From Septoria linicola (Eukaryota; Ascomycota; Dothideomycetes; Mycosphaerellales; Mycosphaerellaceae): a stretch of DNA of 64,000 nucleotides. The stretch lies in contig CP099424.1 in NCBI GenBank assembly GCA_024114885.1, forward strand, positions 2,356,001 to 2,420,000. The letters are read 5' to 3'. Shown piece after piece: positions 52,194 through 63,180 of this stretch. The first letter of the stretch is position 1; each line of letters opens with the position of its first letter. The notes below the pieces were generated by a model. That model worked only from the letters and a program-made list of their open reading frames with translations. It had not been told where the DNA came from and ran no database searches. The position numbers and the translations under genes are program-made.

Positions 52194-54464
52194 CTATGCT
52201 TCTGCCTGCACAGCTTTCTGTCCCGCAGTAGTACTTCTTTCATCGGCACACTCCCGCCCAGCAGTTCTCACCCTCCCCAACTCAGGCACATCAGGCACAT
52301 CGTCCCCCTCCTGCACTCCACCACCAGCACTCTTCACACTAACCACACTCCTCGCTTTCACCTCCCTCTCAAACGCCAGACTCGCTGCCCTCGAATGTGC
52401 CGCGGCGTTATCAGGCATAGCATCCTCACCATCTCCCGCCACCGACGCGGCTGCATCCTCCAGCACCCCAACCGCGGATTTTCGATTCTTCGAGAATTCA
52501 ATAATCCGCGGTCGGAGAGGCACAACAGCTGGTTTCGCTGTACCTTCCATAGCGCGCATAACTCGTGTCCGGGCACGGCTGACGCTGACTTGCCGCGCGA
52601 CGGAGACTTGGACGATTTGGCGGTCGAGGTCTGCGGGTGATTTGACACGGGGAAACGCGTCGTTGTTGTTGGTGGTGAGGGTGTAGGTTTGGTGATGAGG
52701 TTGGTCGTCGTCTGTAGAGAACGAGCGCTCGGCGCCTGTGAAGATGGAGTGTGATTGAGAGCGGTTTGTTGGGGGGCGTGCCGGTGGGAGGTGGGAGGAT
52801 AGGATGTCCCAGACTGGTTCGGTTCGTTCGAGCATGCGGCGGACAGAGTCGGTGTCTGTGCAGGTTGTGACTGTGGTTGGTGTGGGTGGGAGAGAGTTTT
52901 CGCTGTAGAAGGCTGAGCCGGGTGAATCTGGCGAGCTGCTGTGTTGGGGTGCCTGATGAGGTCGCATGAATGCGGCGGCGATAGATGATACTATACCAGA
53001 CGGAGCAGTCTTCGAACGGACGATATGTCTAGGTCGTCGGACTACTGTTGCGGGCTCGTCCGTGCAGGCTTGTTCCTCCTTGATGCGGACAGATAGTGTG
53101 CGCTTGAATGAAGGCGAAGTCTTGCTTCGCTTGATATCAGCACCTGTGATGCCGACCCGAAGGTGGTCGTCTCTGTTGTTTTGTGATTGTGACTGTGATC
53201 GCTGCAGCTTGCTCTGTCGCCTTTCCAGAAGCGAAGGTCGTGGTCCGTTGGACAACTGTTTTTCGAACATGACGCTGTAGCGAGGAAACTCCAGAACTGG
53301 CAGATCAAGATCGAGACGCGGCGTCCTTGGTGTTGGTAGTGGCTTCTCTCCGGGATTACCACCCTCGGACAAAGGTGAGTCTCGACGACCCTGACTTTGA
53401 CCAAAAGCATCTTCCGACATGCGCCATAGCCCTGGTGATTTCGATCGTGGTGAGGCTAACGGCGTGCCGCCTTTCATGCGCAGTCCCAGACCCTTGGGCA
53501 GCAATGATGTGCGGTGGCCATCATCCGGGCGTTGATCTTGTCTAGACGGCGCGCGGCTTTGTGAAGGATCACGCGAGTAACTAGGTCTTGCTATGCCAGG
53601 ACTAGGTGCGAGCAAACAAGACAGTGGAGTTGGAGGTCTGGCAGGATGTTCGTGCTCCGGAGCGTCAAGCTCTGGCGAAAGAGCATCTTGAGCGGCAGCC
53701 ACAACAACGACAGATGACTCCGGCTTGACTTTATAGAAGGGCTCTTTGGTAGTCTTGCTGCGAAATAGGTTGCCGAAGGCTTTCCAGCCTGTCTTCTTCT
53801 TGTTCCTGCTCTCGGGACTTTCGAACTGCGGTGCCACCTCTCCGGGAACTCGAGGTGGTGAGCGAGAAGGCGGCAGGCTGGCCGTGATTCTCGTCGTGAC
53901 AACATCAGCTGTGCGCGATCGTCCCCATCTAGGCGGAGCCGCAAGATTAGAAGGGCTTCCTATCGCGCGCCCAATTTGAGGTGAATTATCGCACGGCTGG
54001 AGTAATGGCGAGTCTCGATACGTCCTGCTTCGTGGCATCATGCCAGGTGACGGCGAAGGACCTCGTTGATTGAATGTTGCGCTGCGTGGCGCCATTCTTG
54101 GTGAGGGCGTGGGAAAATTGAAGGTGTCGAAGCCCGTGGTATACTCTATCGTCTGACCGTGTCGTTCAAGATCTCTGCCACATGTTGGCTGCTCTTTCAA
54201 TAGGGCAACGGCTTCCTTCGCCGCAACGGGCGTCGCGCGTCTTGAGGAAGGGTTGCGCTTCAGCCGCCTCTTTTCAACACCGGCAGACTTCGGGCGGCCA
54301 GCCATGCTGCGCCTATGCTCATTCACTGCTTCGTCTATCGAGTTGAACACTTCGTGGTGTCCGATGGTCGCCAATCTTGAATCCTTTATCTCTTGCTTTT
54401 CGCGACTCCTCGTGCTGTTGCTCTTCTGCAGTCGCCTCGAATTAGAGCGCTGGAGAAACGGCAT
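52194..54464 (-). CDS. large disordered Ser/Arg/Pro-rich protein, unknown function
   Basis: A single exon of 756 residues from ATG 54464 (MPFLQRSNSRRLQKSNSTRS). Almost the whole chain is low-complexity and basic, with repeated SP, SR and RS patterns (PRSATFNQRGPSPSPGMMPR; RKKKTGW-type block KKKTGWKAFGNLFRSKTTKE; ERRQSKLQRSQSQSQNN). Short ordered islands occur: NSIDEAVNEHRRSMAGRPKS near the start, LEFPRYSVMFEKQL in the middle, and ARQVSVSRARTRVMRAME near 625. There is no signal peptide, membrane helix or enzyme motif. The GWKAFGNLFRSKT island resembles membrane- or cortex-binding basic-hydrophobic patches. Function unknown. The 3' part of the coding strand becomes strongly G-rich. Confidence 0.7.
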   Translation of the reverse strand: MPFLQRSNSRRLQKSNSTRSREKQEIKDSRLATIGHHEVFNSIDEAVNEHRRSMAGRPKSAGVEKRRLKRNPSSRRATPVAAKEAVALLKEQPTCGRDLERHGQTIEYTTGFDTFNFPTPSPRMAPRSATFNQRGPSPSPGMMPRSRTYRDSPLLQPCDNSPQIGRAIGSPSNLAAPPRWGRSRTADVVTTRITASLPPSRSPPRVPGEVAPQFESPESRNKKKTGWKAFGNLFRSKTTKEPFYKVKPESSVVVVAAAQDALSPELDAPEHEHPARPPTPLSCLLAPSPGIARPSYSRDPSQSRAPSRQDQRPDDGHRTSLLPKGLGLRMKGGTPLASPRSKSPGLWRMSEDAFGQSQGRRDSPLSEGGNPGEKPLPTPRTPRLDLDLPVLEFPRYSVMFEKQLSNGPRPSLLERRQSKLQRSQSQSQNNRDDHLRVGITGADIKRSKTSPSFKRTLSVRIKEEQACTDEPATVVRRPRHIVRSKTAPSGIVSSIAAAFMRPHQAPQHSSSPDSPGSAFYSENSLPPTPTTVTTCTDTDSVRRMLERTEPVWDILSSHLPPARPPTNRSQSHSIFTGAERSFSTDDDQPHHQTYTLTTNNNDAFPRVKSPADLDRQIVQVSVARQVSVSRARTRVMRAMEGTAKPAVVPLRPRIIEFSKNRKSAVGVLEDAAASVAGDGEDAMPDNAAAHSRAASLAFEREVKARSVVSVKSAGGGVQEGDDVPDVPELGRVRTAGRECADERSTTAGQKAVQAEA

Positions 54465-55458
54465 ATTGGCTGCAGATTCCCAAACGCTATCTGCGACGCC
54501 GGGTCGTGTATCAGATTGCAGTGCATGCAGTCTAAGCGAGCTTCCGAGTGACGATTGAGTTGGCGTTAATCTATCTTGCTGGTGTCTTTCAAGGTCGTCG
54601 TGGTTGATTCTGTCGTCGTATAGTCGTACAAATGAACATCAGTATATGCGGTTGATCTTTTCGAGAAAAGCGCGCGCGCGCGCGCAAGTAGAATAAGCAA
54701 AGGGTAGTAAGGAGCGACTGTGAAACAGCACAAGGCTGCAAGATCTTGATACGAAATATAAGAAAACGGCCGTGGGAGGGATAGTGAGACGGAAAGAAGA
54801 CGAAGTGTTGGAAGAGAGGTAGAGTGAGCAGGCGCATCAGTGGATGTCGCTCTGCCGTGCACTTCGAGACCGAGCATAGTCTCTCCCAGGTGGGCATCAG
54901 CCGTACACGCAGGCGGGCAGAAACAGGCGTGTGTAATGGAAATGAAGGAGCAGATCCTCTCGCATGTCGACTCCCGCGCACCGCAGCGTCCGACATCCCG
55001 GTCTGGTAAGAAGAGTGCCGTCTGCGCACCCATGTCGTCGGAAACGACTGGCGTAAGGCTGCTACACTGCGCGCTTCCAAACACGAGTACACGAGGTAAT
55101 GCTTGTCGCAGATTGGTGCTTTTCGCCGCGTGCGCTGTGTGAGACCAACCTGTGCATGATCGGTTCCCATTGGAAGATGAGATAGCGAGATGCGAACGCC
55201 TACATGCTTGTAGACCGTGACCGCAGCTTCATATTTGCTGCATCGGACGGAGTCGAGAAATGGGATCGAATCTGCGCTGGCCAGTCAAAGGCAGAGGTGG
55301 AGGTTTCAAGTTGAGCTCACACAAACAAGGTTCACATCTACGCGACTAAGGCTTGGCACGTGATAGAGAGAGTCGTAACGCGATAACTAGTCGTGGGATA
55401 GTTCGTCTGGGTTGGGTTGGTCAAAAGTGTGCCGACAAGACGAAGGTTGCAACAGCTA
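54465..55458. other. upstream region with alternating GC tract
   Basis: About 990 bases containing the promoter and leader of the 54464 gene and the 3' region of the hydrolase gene. No supported gene was seen. Confidence 0.4.
54670..54685. repeat. (GC)8 dinucleotide repeat
   Basis: Eight perfect GC units about 205 bp before the ATG of the 54464 gene. Alternating GC of this length can adopt Z-DNA under supercoiling and is a slippage-prone microsatellite. Confidence 0.9.
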
Positions 55459-57324
55459 CTACTCCCTCAACATCCTCAACCCAGCAGCAGCATTGGTCAC
55501 AGCCACAGCCCTTCCGCGGGCATCAAGCTCAAAAACAAAAGTCCCGATACCTCGTCCTGCATACCGCCCGCCGTAGCTATCCCCATCAAAAGTGAACCAT
55601 CCAATGTTCGAGCCATAGATCCCACTGAAAGGACCCAGCCCTGCGGCCGTATAGCTACTCCACTGCGGATCAGTCGAGACCTGGAACGTGATCTGTTGTG
55701 GAGCTGGACCTTCTCCTACGATCGCAGGCAGTAGACGTGGAACCTGCCCAGCGAAAGTGAGAAGAGCATCTGTGCTGTTCGATATCCATTGTTCGATGAT
55801 CAGGCAGGCGCCTATTCCAGAAGTCATGTTGGCTTCCTTTCGCTGCGAGATGATAATGCTCGAATTGACGCTGTCGTTGTCAGAAACAAATGTGCCGACG
55901 AAGTTGCGTTCTGCTTCTGCTGCAGCTTGCGCTTCCAGCGCTGGCATAAGCACTTCCACGAGCTCGTTGATCGTGCCCAAGGCAACAGTCGCTCGTAGCG
56001 CTTCAGAATTGGTACCAGGCTCTGCGTAGTGGGCATTGAGGTATGTAAATCCCGCATTGTAGTCTGGAATGATAGCCAGCATGGCACTGTATGATCCAGA
56101 ATCTCCGAGCTTGGTGTAGATATCAGTTACTCTGCCGGATGTTGGGCTCATGTATCGGACAACCTCCCACGGTGCACCGACCGAGTAGGTAAGACTGGCG
56201 GTGTGCGAGACTGGCTTCATCCATTTTCTCGTCGCTACAGGAGAAAGGAGCGTATGATTGAGAAGTGCGACGCCGAGCTTGTTGAGATCATTGAGTGTTG
56301 ACAGGACGCCGCCGGATGGTATTGTCGGGCTGTCGATTGGAAAGTCCCAAGTACCACTCAAAGGACCAACGATCACGGATCTATTGGCAGCTGTGCCATC
56401 TGGAGATGGCGCGTTGAGGTACGTCGAAGACATGTTCAATGGGCTGAACAGAGTGTCACTATACAGGCTAGTATAATCTTTGTATCCCTTGCCCGTAACG
56501 TTCGAGATCACCTGCCCAAGGATGAACATTCCCAGGTTCGAGTATCCCGGAGTCGTCCAAGGCTCGAAGACTGGAGGAGAAGATGCAATCGAATCGATGA
56601 AGGCTGCAGTAGAGTTGCAGTCGACCACACTACACGCGCCAAACACATCAAGCGGTACAGGAGGCAGACCTGCCAGGGCAGCGATGGCTTGCACAGCTGG
56701 CTCGAGGTCCTCCGCAGTTGTGTTCTGCGCCAATGCTATCGTGACGAAAGTCGCCAACAGGTCTGCGATTGGTCCAGTGGCGCCGATACCGCTCATATGG
56801 CTAGCCAGTGCCCAAGGTGTGATGTCCTGCCACGAAGGTGCGTCTTGAAGTTCTGTCACAGAAGTAGCGTTTCGCAGGCTGGGGAAGAATTCTGTAAGAG
56901 GTGTGTTCCAGTCTTCTTCGCTCAGTGACAACAGGCCAGTAAAAACTGTGATGAGCTTCGACACGCTAGCGATGCGATAGATGCTGTCTGCATCGACGTT
57001 CTTGGCTCCGTTCTCGTTCGCAGCAAGCTGAGAAGAGCCATGGTGGTATTGGAAGGCGGCGGCATCTGGATCGTGGAGGGAGAATATGCCCAAAGAGAAG
57101 GTCACATTGGACAGACCAGCCAAAGCAGTCGTAGCATTTATGGCGGTAAAGTTCTGCTGAAAGTGCGCGTCGAGGATTGAAGATAGATTGAGCCACGCTG
57201 CTGGTACGATGCTATTGTTGGTTGTAAAGTCTCGTGGCGGAGGATAAGTTGGTAGGCCAATGAAGTCCGCAAGTGTGACAGGTACTGTGCAAAGAAACAC
57301 AGCCAGTCTCAAGTGCGATAGCAT
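55459..57324 (-). CDS. secreted serine hydrolase of the beta-lactamase/penicillin-binding fold
   Basis: ATG 57324 (MLSHLRLAVFLCTVPVTLAD) gives a signal peptide and 621 residues in one exon. The catalytic SxxK is SVSK at 120-123 (YRIASVSKLITVF) and the YxN motif is YSN at 261-263 (GYSNLG). GDSGSYSAM lies where the third conserved box (HxG/KTG) is expected. Many NxT/NxS sites fit a glycosylated extracellular protein. The C-terminal 150 residues form a separate beta-rich domain (GPFSGIYGSNIGWFTFDGDS). In fungi this fold mostly serves as esterase, transesterase or peptidase rather than antibiotic hydrolase. A few sit beside polyketide clusters, but no synthase is seen here. Substrate unknown. Confidence 0.88.
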   Translation of the reverse strand: MLSHLRLAVFLCTVPVTLADFIGLPTYPPPRDFTTNNSIVPAAWLNLSSILDAHFQQNFTAINATTALAGLSNVTFSLGIFSLHDPDAAAFQYHHGSSQLAANENGAKNVDADSIYRIASVSKLITVFTGLLSLSEEDWNTPLTEFFPSLRNATSVTELQDAPSWQDITPWALASHMSGIGATGPIADLLATFVTIALAQNTTAEDLEPAVQAIAALAGLPPVPLDVFGACSVVDCNSTAAFIDSIASSPPVFEPWTTPGYSNLGMFILGQVISNVTGKGYKDYTSLYSDTLFSPLNMSSTYLNAPSPDGTAANRSVIVGPLSGTWDFPIDSPTIPSGGVLSTLNDLNKLGVALLNHTLLSPVATRKWMKPVSHTASLTYSVGAPWEVVRYMSPTSGRVTDIYTKLGDSGSYSAMLAIIPDYNAGFTYLNAHYAEPGTNSEALRATVALGTINELVEVLMPALEAQAAAEAERNFVGTFVSDNDSVNSSIIISQRKEANMTSGIGACLIIEQWISNSTDALLTFAGQVPRLLPAIVGEGPAPQQITFQVSTDPQWSSYTAAGLGPFSGIYGSNIGWFTFDGDSYGGRYAGRGIGTFVFELDARGRAVAVTNAAAGLRMLRE

Positions 57325-57924
57325 GTTGGTGGATGCAGTGAAGCCGAACGTGTTATAGCGGACCTCAAGATCAGATGAACATGAATGTCTCCATACCACT
57401 TACCGCTAAATTTGCTTAAATATGTTGCCATCGCAGGATGATTGCGCCACCGTCACATAGCAAGCTGAAATTTGCCAGGACCATTGCAGTGCTTCCAGGA
57501 GCCTCGCGCGGCTTCGCCATGCAATCCTTCAATGCTGAACGAATACGCCACCAATGAGCTTGGGACAAATCTTCAGAAGTGTTCAGCTGCGAAGTTACAC
57601 AATCTTAGGTTCCTTAGATCCTGCGATACAGTAGCCTGGTGACGTCGGCTTTCGTTTTCGTATCCACTTGGCAAAGCCGCGCTAAATCTGACCCTTGCAC
57701 TTGCTAAGCCTTACGGACATCGATCGGCCTAAATGATTCGGCCTGTATATTTGCATCGTGAGGATCTGATCGAGAAGGCATACTCTGAGAGGCACTCTGG
57801 CAGTAGCGGCGACAGCATGGAGTGGTATGGAGTACATCTGTGCAACGGCGGTAGGCACGCTCACGTTAGCCGAGGTATCAACGAGAAGGTGAACTTCTAC
57901 ATTGACGACGATGCAGCACACCAA
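57325..57924. other. intergenic, nothing recognised
   Basis: About 600 bases between two minus-strand genes. A plus-strand frame from ATG 57733 overlaps the next gene's 3' end antisense and is probably chance. Confidence 0.4.
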
Positions 57925-59598
57925 CTATTGCAGCTCTCGGAGCTCCCGCGGATCTGTCTCGTTAACGACAAGACCCAGATTGCCGTCTCGATGCTGCCTT
58001 TTGTGCCTCCTTGTGGCTAGCCAAAATGGCGAGAAATCAGAATGCTGCAAATGAGTGTCGATGCCACATTGATTGATGCGTTTCAAAGCATGCGGGTCCC
58101 ATTCTTCGTCGTCGCTCGCGATGTTCAGAAGACCGCGTAAGCATATCTGCTTCAGATTGGAGAAGCGCTCATCCTCTACTAAGTCCGCCACTGCACGGAG
58201 GACTGCGTTTCGTGCCATGAAGTCGGGCCTGTTGGCACTGACTGTATGAGTAGACAAGCCGAGTTTCTCGAGGCTGCTCGGCAGAGCGTCCCTCAGCTCG
58301 ACTACGTCTACACCGTCGACTGGGTCTGCACTAACAGCTGCTCTTGTCTGTGGCTTGTCAGAGGGCCGAAACGTGAGGCCCTCTGTATTTCTGATTTGAT
58401 CACGAACCAGGTCCCTGATAGACAAGCGATCAAGAACCTTCAGTCTCGGAAAACTTGTGGCGAGAATGCTTAGCCGCCTGTTGTAGCTATCAAGAGACAG
58501 ACTTTCGAGGGTCGAATTGTGACATCTGGATAGAGTGCGAAAGAGTTCTGTATCATTTCTATGATTACTGCCCATGCTCGAGGCTGCGCAGAGAAAGTGT
58601 CGTAGATGTCTGCAACCCTGAATGAACTTTATGAAAGCTTGCAGGGTTATACTGCAGCAGGAAAAGGATAGCTCTTCAACAGTCGAGCTATTGGGTGGCA
58701 AGAAGAAGTCTGGCTCTTCATCGTCTTGGTAGCCGAGTAGTGTGAGATTCAGCACTTTGATGTTCGGCAAGAGGAACAGAGGTGCTAGTCGAGAGGGCTT
58801 CGTTGTGTAAGAGTCGTGAGGATGTCTGAGAGAGGTCGAATTGCAGATGGATACCATTCGCAGCGACATGAATCCAGGCGGCCATGCTGCGCCTATGCTC
58901 AATGAATCGTACACAGACCGTATTGCGAGACAGAGGAAGCCGAGAGGGTCTTCACCTTGATACTCAGTAGATTGCCAAGAGTCGTATCTGAATCAAATCA
59001 GCACAATGTGTAGCATGCTGCGGCCATCAGTGCAGACCAACGCTATGAAGTTCAGCCGATCAAGTCTCGGTGCAAGAGCGAAGAGCAATCCTTTGATCGG
59101 CTCGTCCCATCCATCTCGGATGCGTTCGATCCACTTATAGACATTGCTTGGGGACATGTGCAGAACGTCCATCATGATCATGCGATAGTGAACCAGTTCT
59201 TCTGGCTCATAGAAGTCTGCATCTAGGGATGTGTGATCTTCTGGTGGTCCTAGCCATTCCTCTTGTTCCTCTTCAGTGATGTCTTCATAGAAACGCCATG
59301 TCTTCCACTTCTGAAAGCCTGGTCTGGCGCCCCATGATTCGAAAGCGCGCACATGCCATATCGCTTCAGAATCACTCAAGGCTGTACGCAAGAGCTTTGG
59401 GGCTTGTAACGGCAGATGATCATGTTGAATCCGGAGCTCTCCATGGTACCTCTGGTTCTTCTCGAGCCGGTGTTTGGTGTGGCGATAGGTCTCTGGACTT
59501 GCAAGTGCGAAGTCAAGGAGACTTTCCACAGAGATATGGTCTGCAATTACGGCAATGAGCTCTTCGGGCAGTGTGAGCAATCGTGATGCGTCCATCAT
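57925..59598 (-). CDS. large F-box-like protein with leucine-rich C-terminal half
   Basis: Exons 59598-59042 and 58987-57925 joined by a 54-bp intron give 539 residues. Without it an in-frame TGA at 58993-58995 would split the gene. The only phase-correct donor found is GTTGGT (59041), which is weak, while the acceptor ATTCAG is good. An F-box-like helix set stands at the N-terminus (LLTLPEELIAVIADHISVES; LLDFALASPETYRHTK). The C-terminal half has irregular leucine-rich units (LPNIKVLNLTLLG; TVEELSFSCCSITLQAFIKF; STLESLSLDSYNRRL; LPSSLEKLGLSTHTV) typical of substrate-binding regions. It is a probable SCF-type ubiquitin ligase receptor. The start is the first ATG in frame. Confidence 0.7.
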
Positions 59599-59740
59599 TG
59601 GGTTGTCGATGTCGAGGCGGGAGACATCCACGATATGTATGCTAGAAGTAGGGAGGGTAAAAAGAGTGGGTCCACCAAGACCCCCTTGGCAGAACTACGT
59701 CACGCTTCACGCCGGTGTTGAGCAGCACAGATGGACGTGA

Positions 59741-61183
59741 ATGAGCACGCCTGCTGATCAGGCCACGGCCAAGAGAGCACTGCCTGTGCCACACAATATG
59801 CGGACCGGCCAGATCACGACGCGCCACTACACTGCAGGCAATGGCTTTGGTGGACAGCAGTCAGTAGAGGAGGCTACGGGGTCGATTGATACTGTGTTGC
59901 AGAGGTACATACTGCAGCTTTGCGCGACAGAGCTTGCCCTTTTGGAGCGGCAGGCTGATGGCTGCATCTCTCATTCGCCTAGAACTCCTGAGTCAAGCGG
60001 GTACACAGGTAGGTCGCACTGCCGCAGAAGTCATGAGACGAAGGCAGTGAGGCAAGAAATGCCGTGCATACTGCCACGGTGCCTGCATCGCTGTCGACCA
60101 GCATTATTGAGCTGGTCGCATGCATGACTGACATGCTCGTTCGACCATTGATCTTATAGCAGTGATAGCAACAGCACTCGCTCGCCCCATGGCCGCTATC
60201 GAAGCACCGGTCGAACAGTGTATAGCAGCGATCATCTGCAATCGACGCCGCTTCACCAGACAAACATGGTCTACGCCATATCGCGCACACACTCGCACGG
60301 TCAGGCACACATCAGAACATCCTCCGTTTGGTCCGGTACGGCCAGTAGCTGCAGAAGTGTTTCAGCTTCCACATTCTCCTGTGAGTCGACAGCACCATCG
60401 TGTGCAGATCTTCCCGAGGTGTACGAAACTGCAGATGACCATCACCGCGCTGGCATCGCGCCGCAAATGGTGACGCAGGGCTACGAACCCATGCTTGGTC
60501 CTCGATCGCCACGCACTTCACTCACACACTGGTCGCCAATCATGAAGGCTCAGCCAGCTCACCGCGAGCAGCAATACATCAATCCACGACTGAGAGATCA
60601 TGAGGATGTCGGTCAGGAATGGCTGCCGCTGCCTTGGCCAGCCAAGCACAACGACTATCATGGCTTCTGCAAGGGCGTCTGGCAAATACGACGCTCTATG
60701 CAGGAAGGTTTGAGCATACATATCCTTCCAAATACCAAAGGGGTTGATGTACCGCATTGGAAATGCAAGCATTGTCAATTCCAGGCGAAGGCCACGAGTG
60801 AAAGTACTTCGCTCCCAGACTCAATCTACTTCGATCCAAAGCACGCCATCCGGTATCGCTGGACATTCCTTGCACATTCGCATATCGCGGCTCGGACTGT
60901 ACAAGACTATAGCGAGCTCTACAGCTTTGGCTGTATCCTATGTGCAGCACAAGGTAGTCTAATTGCAGTATATCAGGACTTAAAAGCTCTGCTTGACCAC
61001 ATTGCAGCGAAGCACAAGACAACAATGTTGACGCCGGAGGTCCTAGAGAAGACGAAATGCATCATTGGAGGTGCACCTGACGGAAAAGAAGACTGGGAGT
61101 TGAACGTGCCGGAGGTTGGTGCCAAGAATTGGACGGACGTGGCAGGCAAATTTGCAGTCATGGCACTTACTGGCATTCGTTGA
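59741..61183 (+). CDS. zinc-finger-like protein of unknown function, probably two exons
   Basis: The well-supported part is the frame to TGA at 61181-61183. It contains WLPLPWPAKHNDYHGFCKGV, a WKCKHCQFQ pair, then a C-x-x-C...H set (FGCILCAAQGSLIAVYQDLK followed by ALLDHIAAKH). This frame is open from about 60158, and its first ATG is 60266, giving 305 residues. The gene-like frame from ATG 59741 (MSTPADQATAKRALPVPHNM; TVLQRYILQLCATELALLER) could be a first exon, joined from a donor near 59990-60015 to an acceptor at 60159 or shortly after. The exact junction is not fixed. Cysteine/histidine spacing suggests one or two zinc sites. I do not recognise the family. Confidence 0.5.
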
Positions 61184-61456
61184 TGCATAGAATGCAGATT
61201 ACACAGCCACAAGTCATCGATCGCCTGCAATCATGGCCTATGGCCAAAACGCACCAGCCTTAAACCCTCATTCCGATATTCGCAAGTCCTTCGTCCTCCA
61301 CACAGTCATCATCATCCTGCGCCGATGTGGCTACTGATAGCATTCAATTCTGTTGGGAATACGTGGTGAGGCAGATCAAGAAGCAGACTTGTGCGAGGTC
61401 AAGACCCAATTTTGGGCCTGGCATCAATACATTTGTCAGATCAGAGACCTACACCT

Positions 61457-62221
61457 CTACGAATCATTCTCCAACCACGGGCCACAAGCCTCATGCAACT
61501 CTCTCACCTCCTCACAAGAAGTCACAGCACGTTCATAAATATCATGTCCAATCCTCTTCAGCGCCTCCGCCATCGCCACAATCACAAAATCTCCATAACA
61601 CACCTGACTTCCCAAAATAAACGGCCCTTCATCTTTCTTGTTTTCTTCCAAAAACTTTGCCATAGCAACAAATCCCGGCTCAGCAGCTTTCCACGCAGTC
61701 TCACCTCCCTTAGCAGCTTCGAAATCTTCAATGGTACAGCCAAATGCCGCTTCTTTCTTCGCTCTCCAGCCTGGCGCGACTTCAGGGAGTAGAACGTCGC
61801 GCAGGATGCGTGGGTACAATACTCCGAGAAGAGGGAATGCTAGCTGGCCTAGGATGGCGGATGCTTGTTCGTGCATGCCGTTTTCGAGGTGGAGTGATGG
61901 TGTACCAGGGAACTTTTCTTCGAGGATTGGAGCTATCACAGCCGAGTCCATGGCGGTGGACTTGTCTGGGAGCTGGATTGCTGGGACAGTGTAAGGTGAG
62001 GGGGATGGACCTGGTTTACCTGCTGGTTTTGGCGGGTTGGGCGGGATGCCTAGGGCGGATAATGTAGGTTCAATCTCGTCGTGCTTGAGCCATTGCGTAG
62101 TGTAGGGGATCTTCTTGTAGTTCAGTACGAGTCGTGTCTTCCAGACATTTGGCGACCAGCATGTTGGCGGTGTGGTCTTCTTGGAAGGGAGATCGAAGAG
62201 CGTGATTTTGTCGGAAGACAT
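61457..62221 (-). CDS. glutathione S-transferase-like protein
   Basis: A single exon of 254 residues from ATG 62221. The N-terminal domain shows the thioredoxin-like GST layout: LFDLPSKKTTPPTCWSPNVW then KTRLVLNYKKIPYTTQWLKH, and after an insert YTVPAIQLPDKSTAMDSAVI. Here the cis-Pro is preceded by Val (TVPAI) and followed by the glutathione-binding D-S. A helical C-terminal domain follows (FLEENKKDEGPFILGSQVCY, then GDFVIVAMAEALKRIG). This type is frequent among fungal GSTs of unknown substrate used in detoxification or secondary metabolism. Cytosolic. It is followed at 1 kb by a cytochrome P450 on the other strand. Confidence 0.82.
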   Translation of the reverse strand: MSSDKITLFDLPSKKTTPPTCWSPNVWKTRLVLNYKKIPYTTQWLKHDEIEPTLSALGIPPNPPKPAGKPGPSPSPYTVPAIQLPDKSTAMDSAVIAPILEEKFPGTPSLHLENGMHEQASAILGQLAFPLLGVLYPRILRDVLLPEVAPGWRAKKEAAFGCTIEDFEAAKGGETAWKAAEPGFVAMAKFLEENKKDEGPFILGSQVCYGDFVIVAMAEALKRIGHDIYERAVTSCEEVRELHEACGPWLENDS

Positions 62222-63180
62222 GCTGTAGCTTCCCGTTCTGGGACAGTTATTGACTCTGTGGTCAGCAGATAAACACGTATTGTAAGTCTCTTTGGTCTGG
62301 CGGGCTAGTCGATCTCATATAGAAGCTCCAAGTCCGAGAGGAAAACAGAAATTCCAATCCTTCGCACGCAGCGAAGGAAAACCCGATGCCATAGCTGGCA
62401 TAGTCGCGGGAAGAACTGAATGCCCCGCGTCTGGAACTGGTCGAATCTTATATCGACAGCAATGATCACTCATCACTGCCATTTGAGCGGTACTCTTGAT
62501 GGCATGAGTGGAATGACTGTCTCCGTCTCAATGAAAAGTTGCACTCGGCTGTAGAAATGCACATTTTCAACACCATGAGTCTGACACGGCCAGCACGGAC
62601 CGCCGCTAGCGACCATGATGTGCCCTTCCGTGTCGCAGAGGTGCTTTCTCCTTCCACTTGGCATCTTGCATCTTGATATTGACAACGCACTCGGCATCAT
62701 GGTATACATGGGCTCGCTCGCACGATAGAGGTCAGCGTCGTCGGCACTCGATCTGCCGACCTCCTGGCATGATCTGCACAAGGTTGCCTCGTGCACCCCT
62801 TCTTGAGGCGCGCCAATCTGGCCGTGCAGGACTCTCAGCATGATAGCAATGGCAGAGACGTTGTGCAAAGACTCAGTCTGCAGTGGCATTGAGCTCGCTG
62901 TGGATGCCTGCACTCGAATGTCAGGCACAGGTGTCGAGCAGCAACATCCCACGCCGCAGACTACTACTCAGACTAATGCAGTCTGCAGCAAGCGCGACAG
63001 CTAAACAGTTCTCGCCATGCATACGGGCCGCACGCTGCGCGGCGAGGCGAGTCGGCGTGTTTTCTGAGGAGAGGTCAACCATCATACCAGCATAAGACAT
63101 TTAGCGCGACTCTGACTGGCCCATCAGACTTCGAGGCAGCTTTGCAGAGTCGTACGGCTCTTCCTGCTCATTCCACAAAT
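62222..63180. promoter_or_regulatory. divergent upstream region of GST-like and P450 genes
   Basis: About 960 bp. A minus-strand frame at 62473-62952 (159 codons) is the only long one. Its apparent MGCCCS start is actually GTG and it has no known domain, so it is not called. No clear binding site was seen. Confidence 0.4.

Noticed and set aside
57733..58020. Plus-strand frame of 95 codons beginning with ATG
   Set aside because: It overlaps the 3' end of the F-box-like gene antisense and has no recognisable features.
62473..62952. Minus-strand frame of 159 codons with an apparent MGCCCS acylation start
   Set aside because: The first codon is GTG, not ATG, so the acylation motif is not at a real start; no domain or upstream exon supports it.
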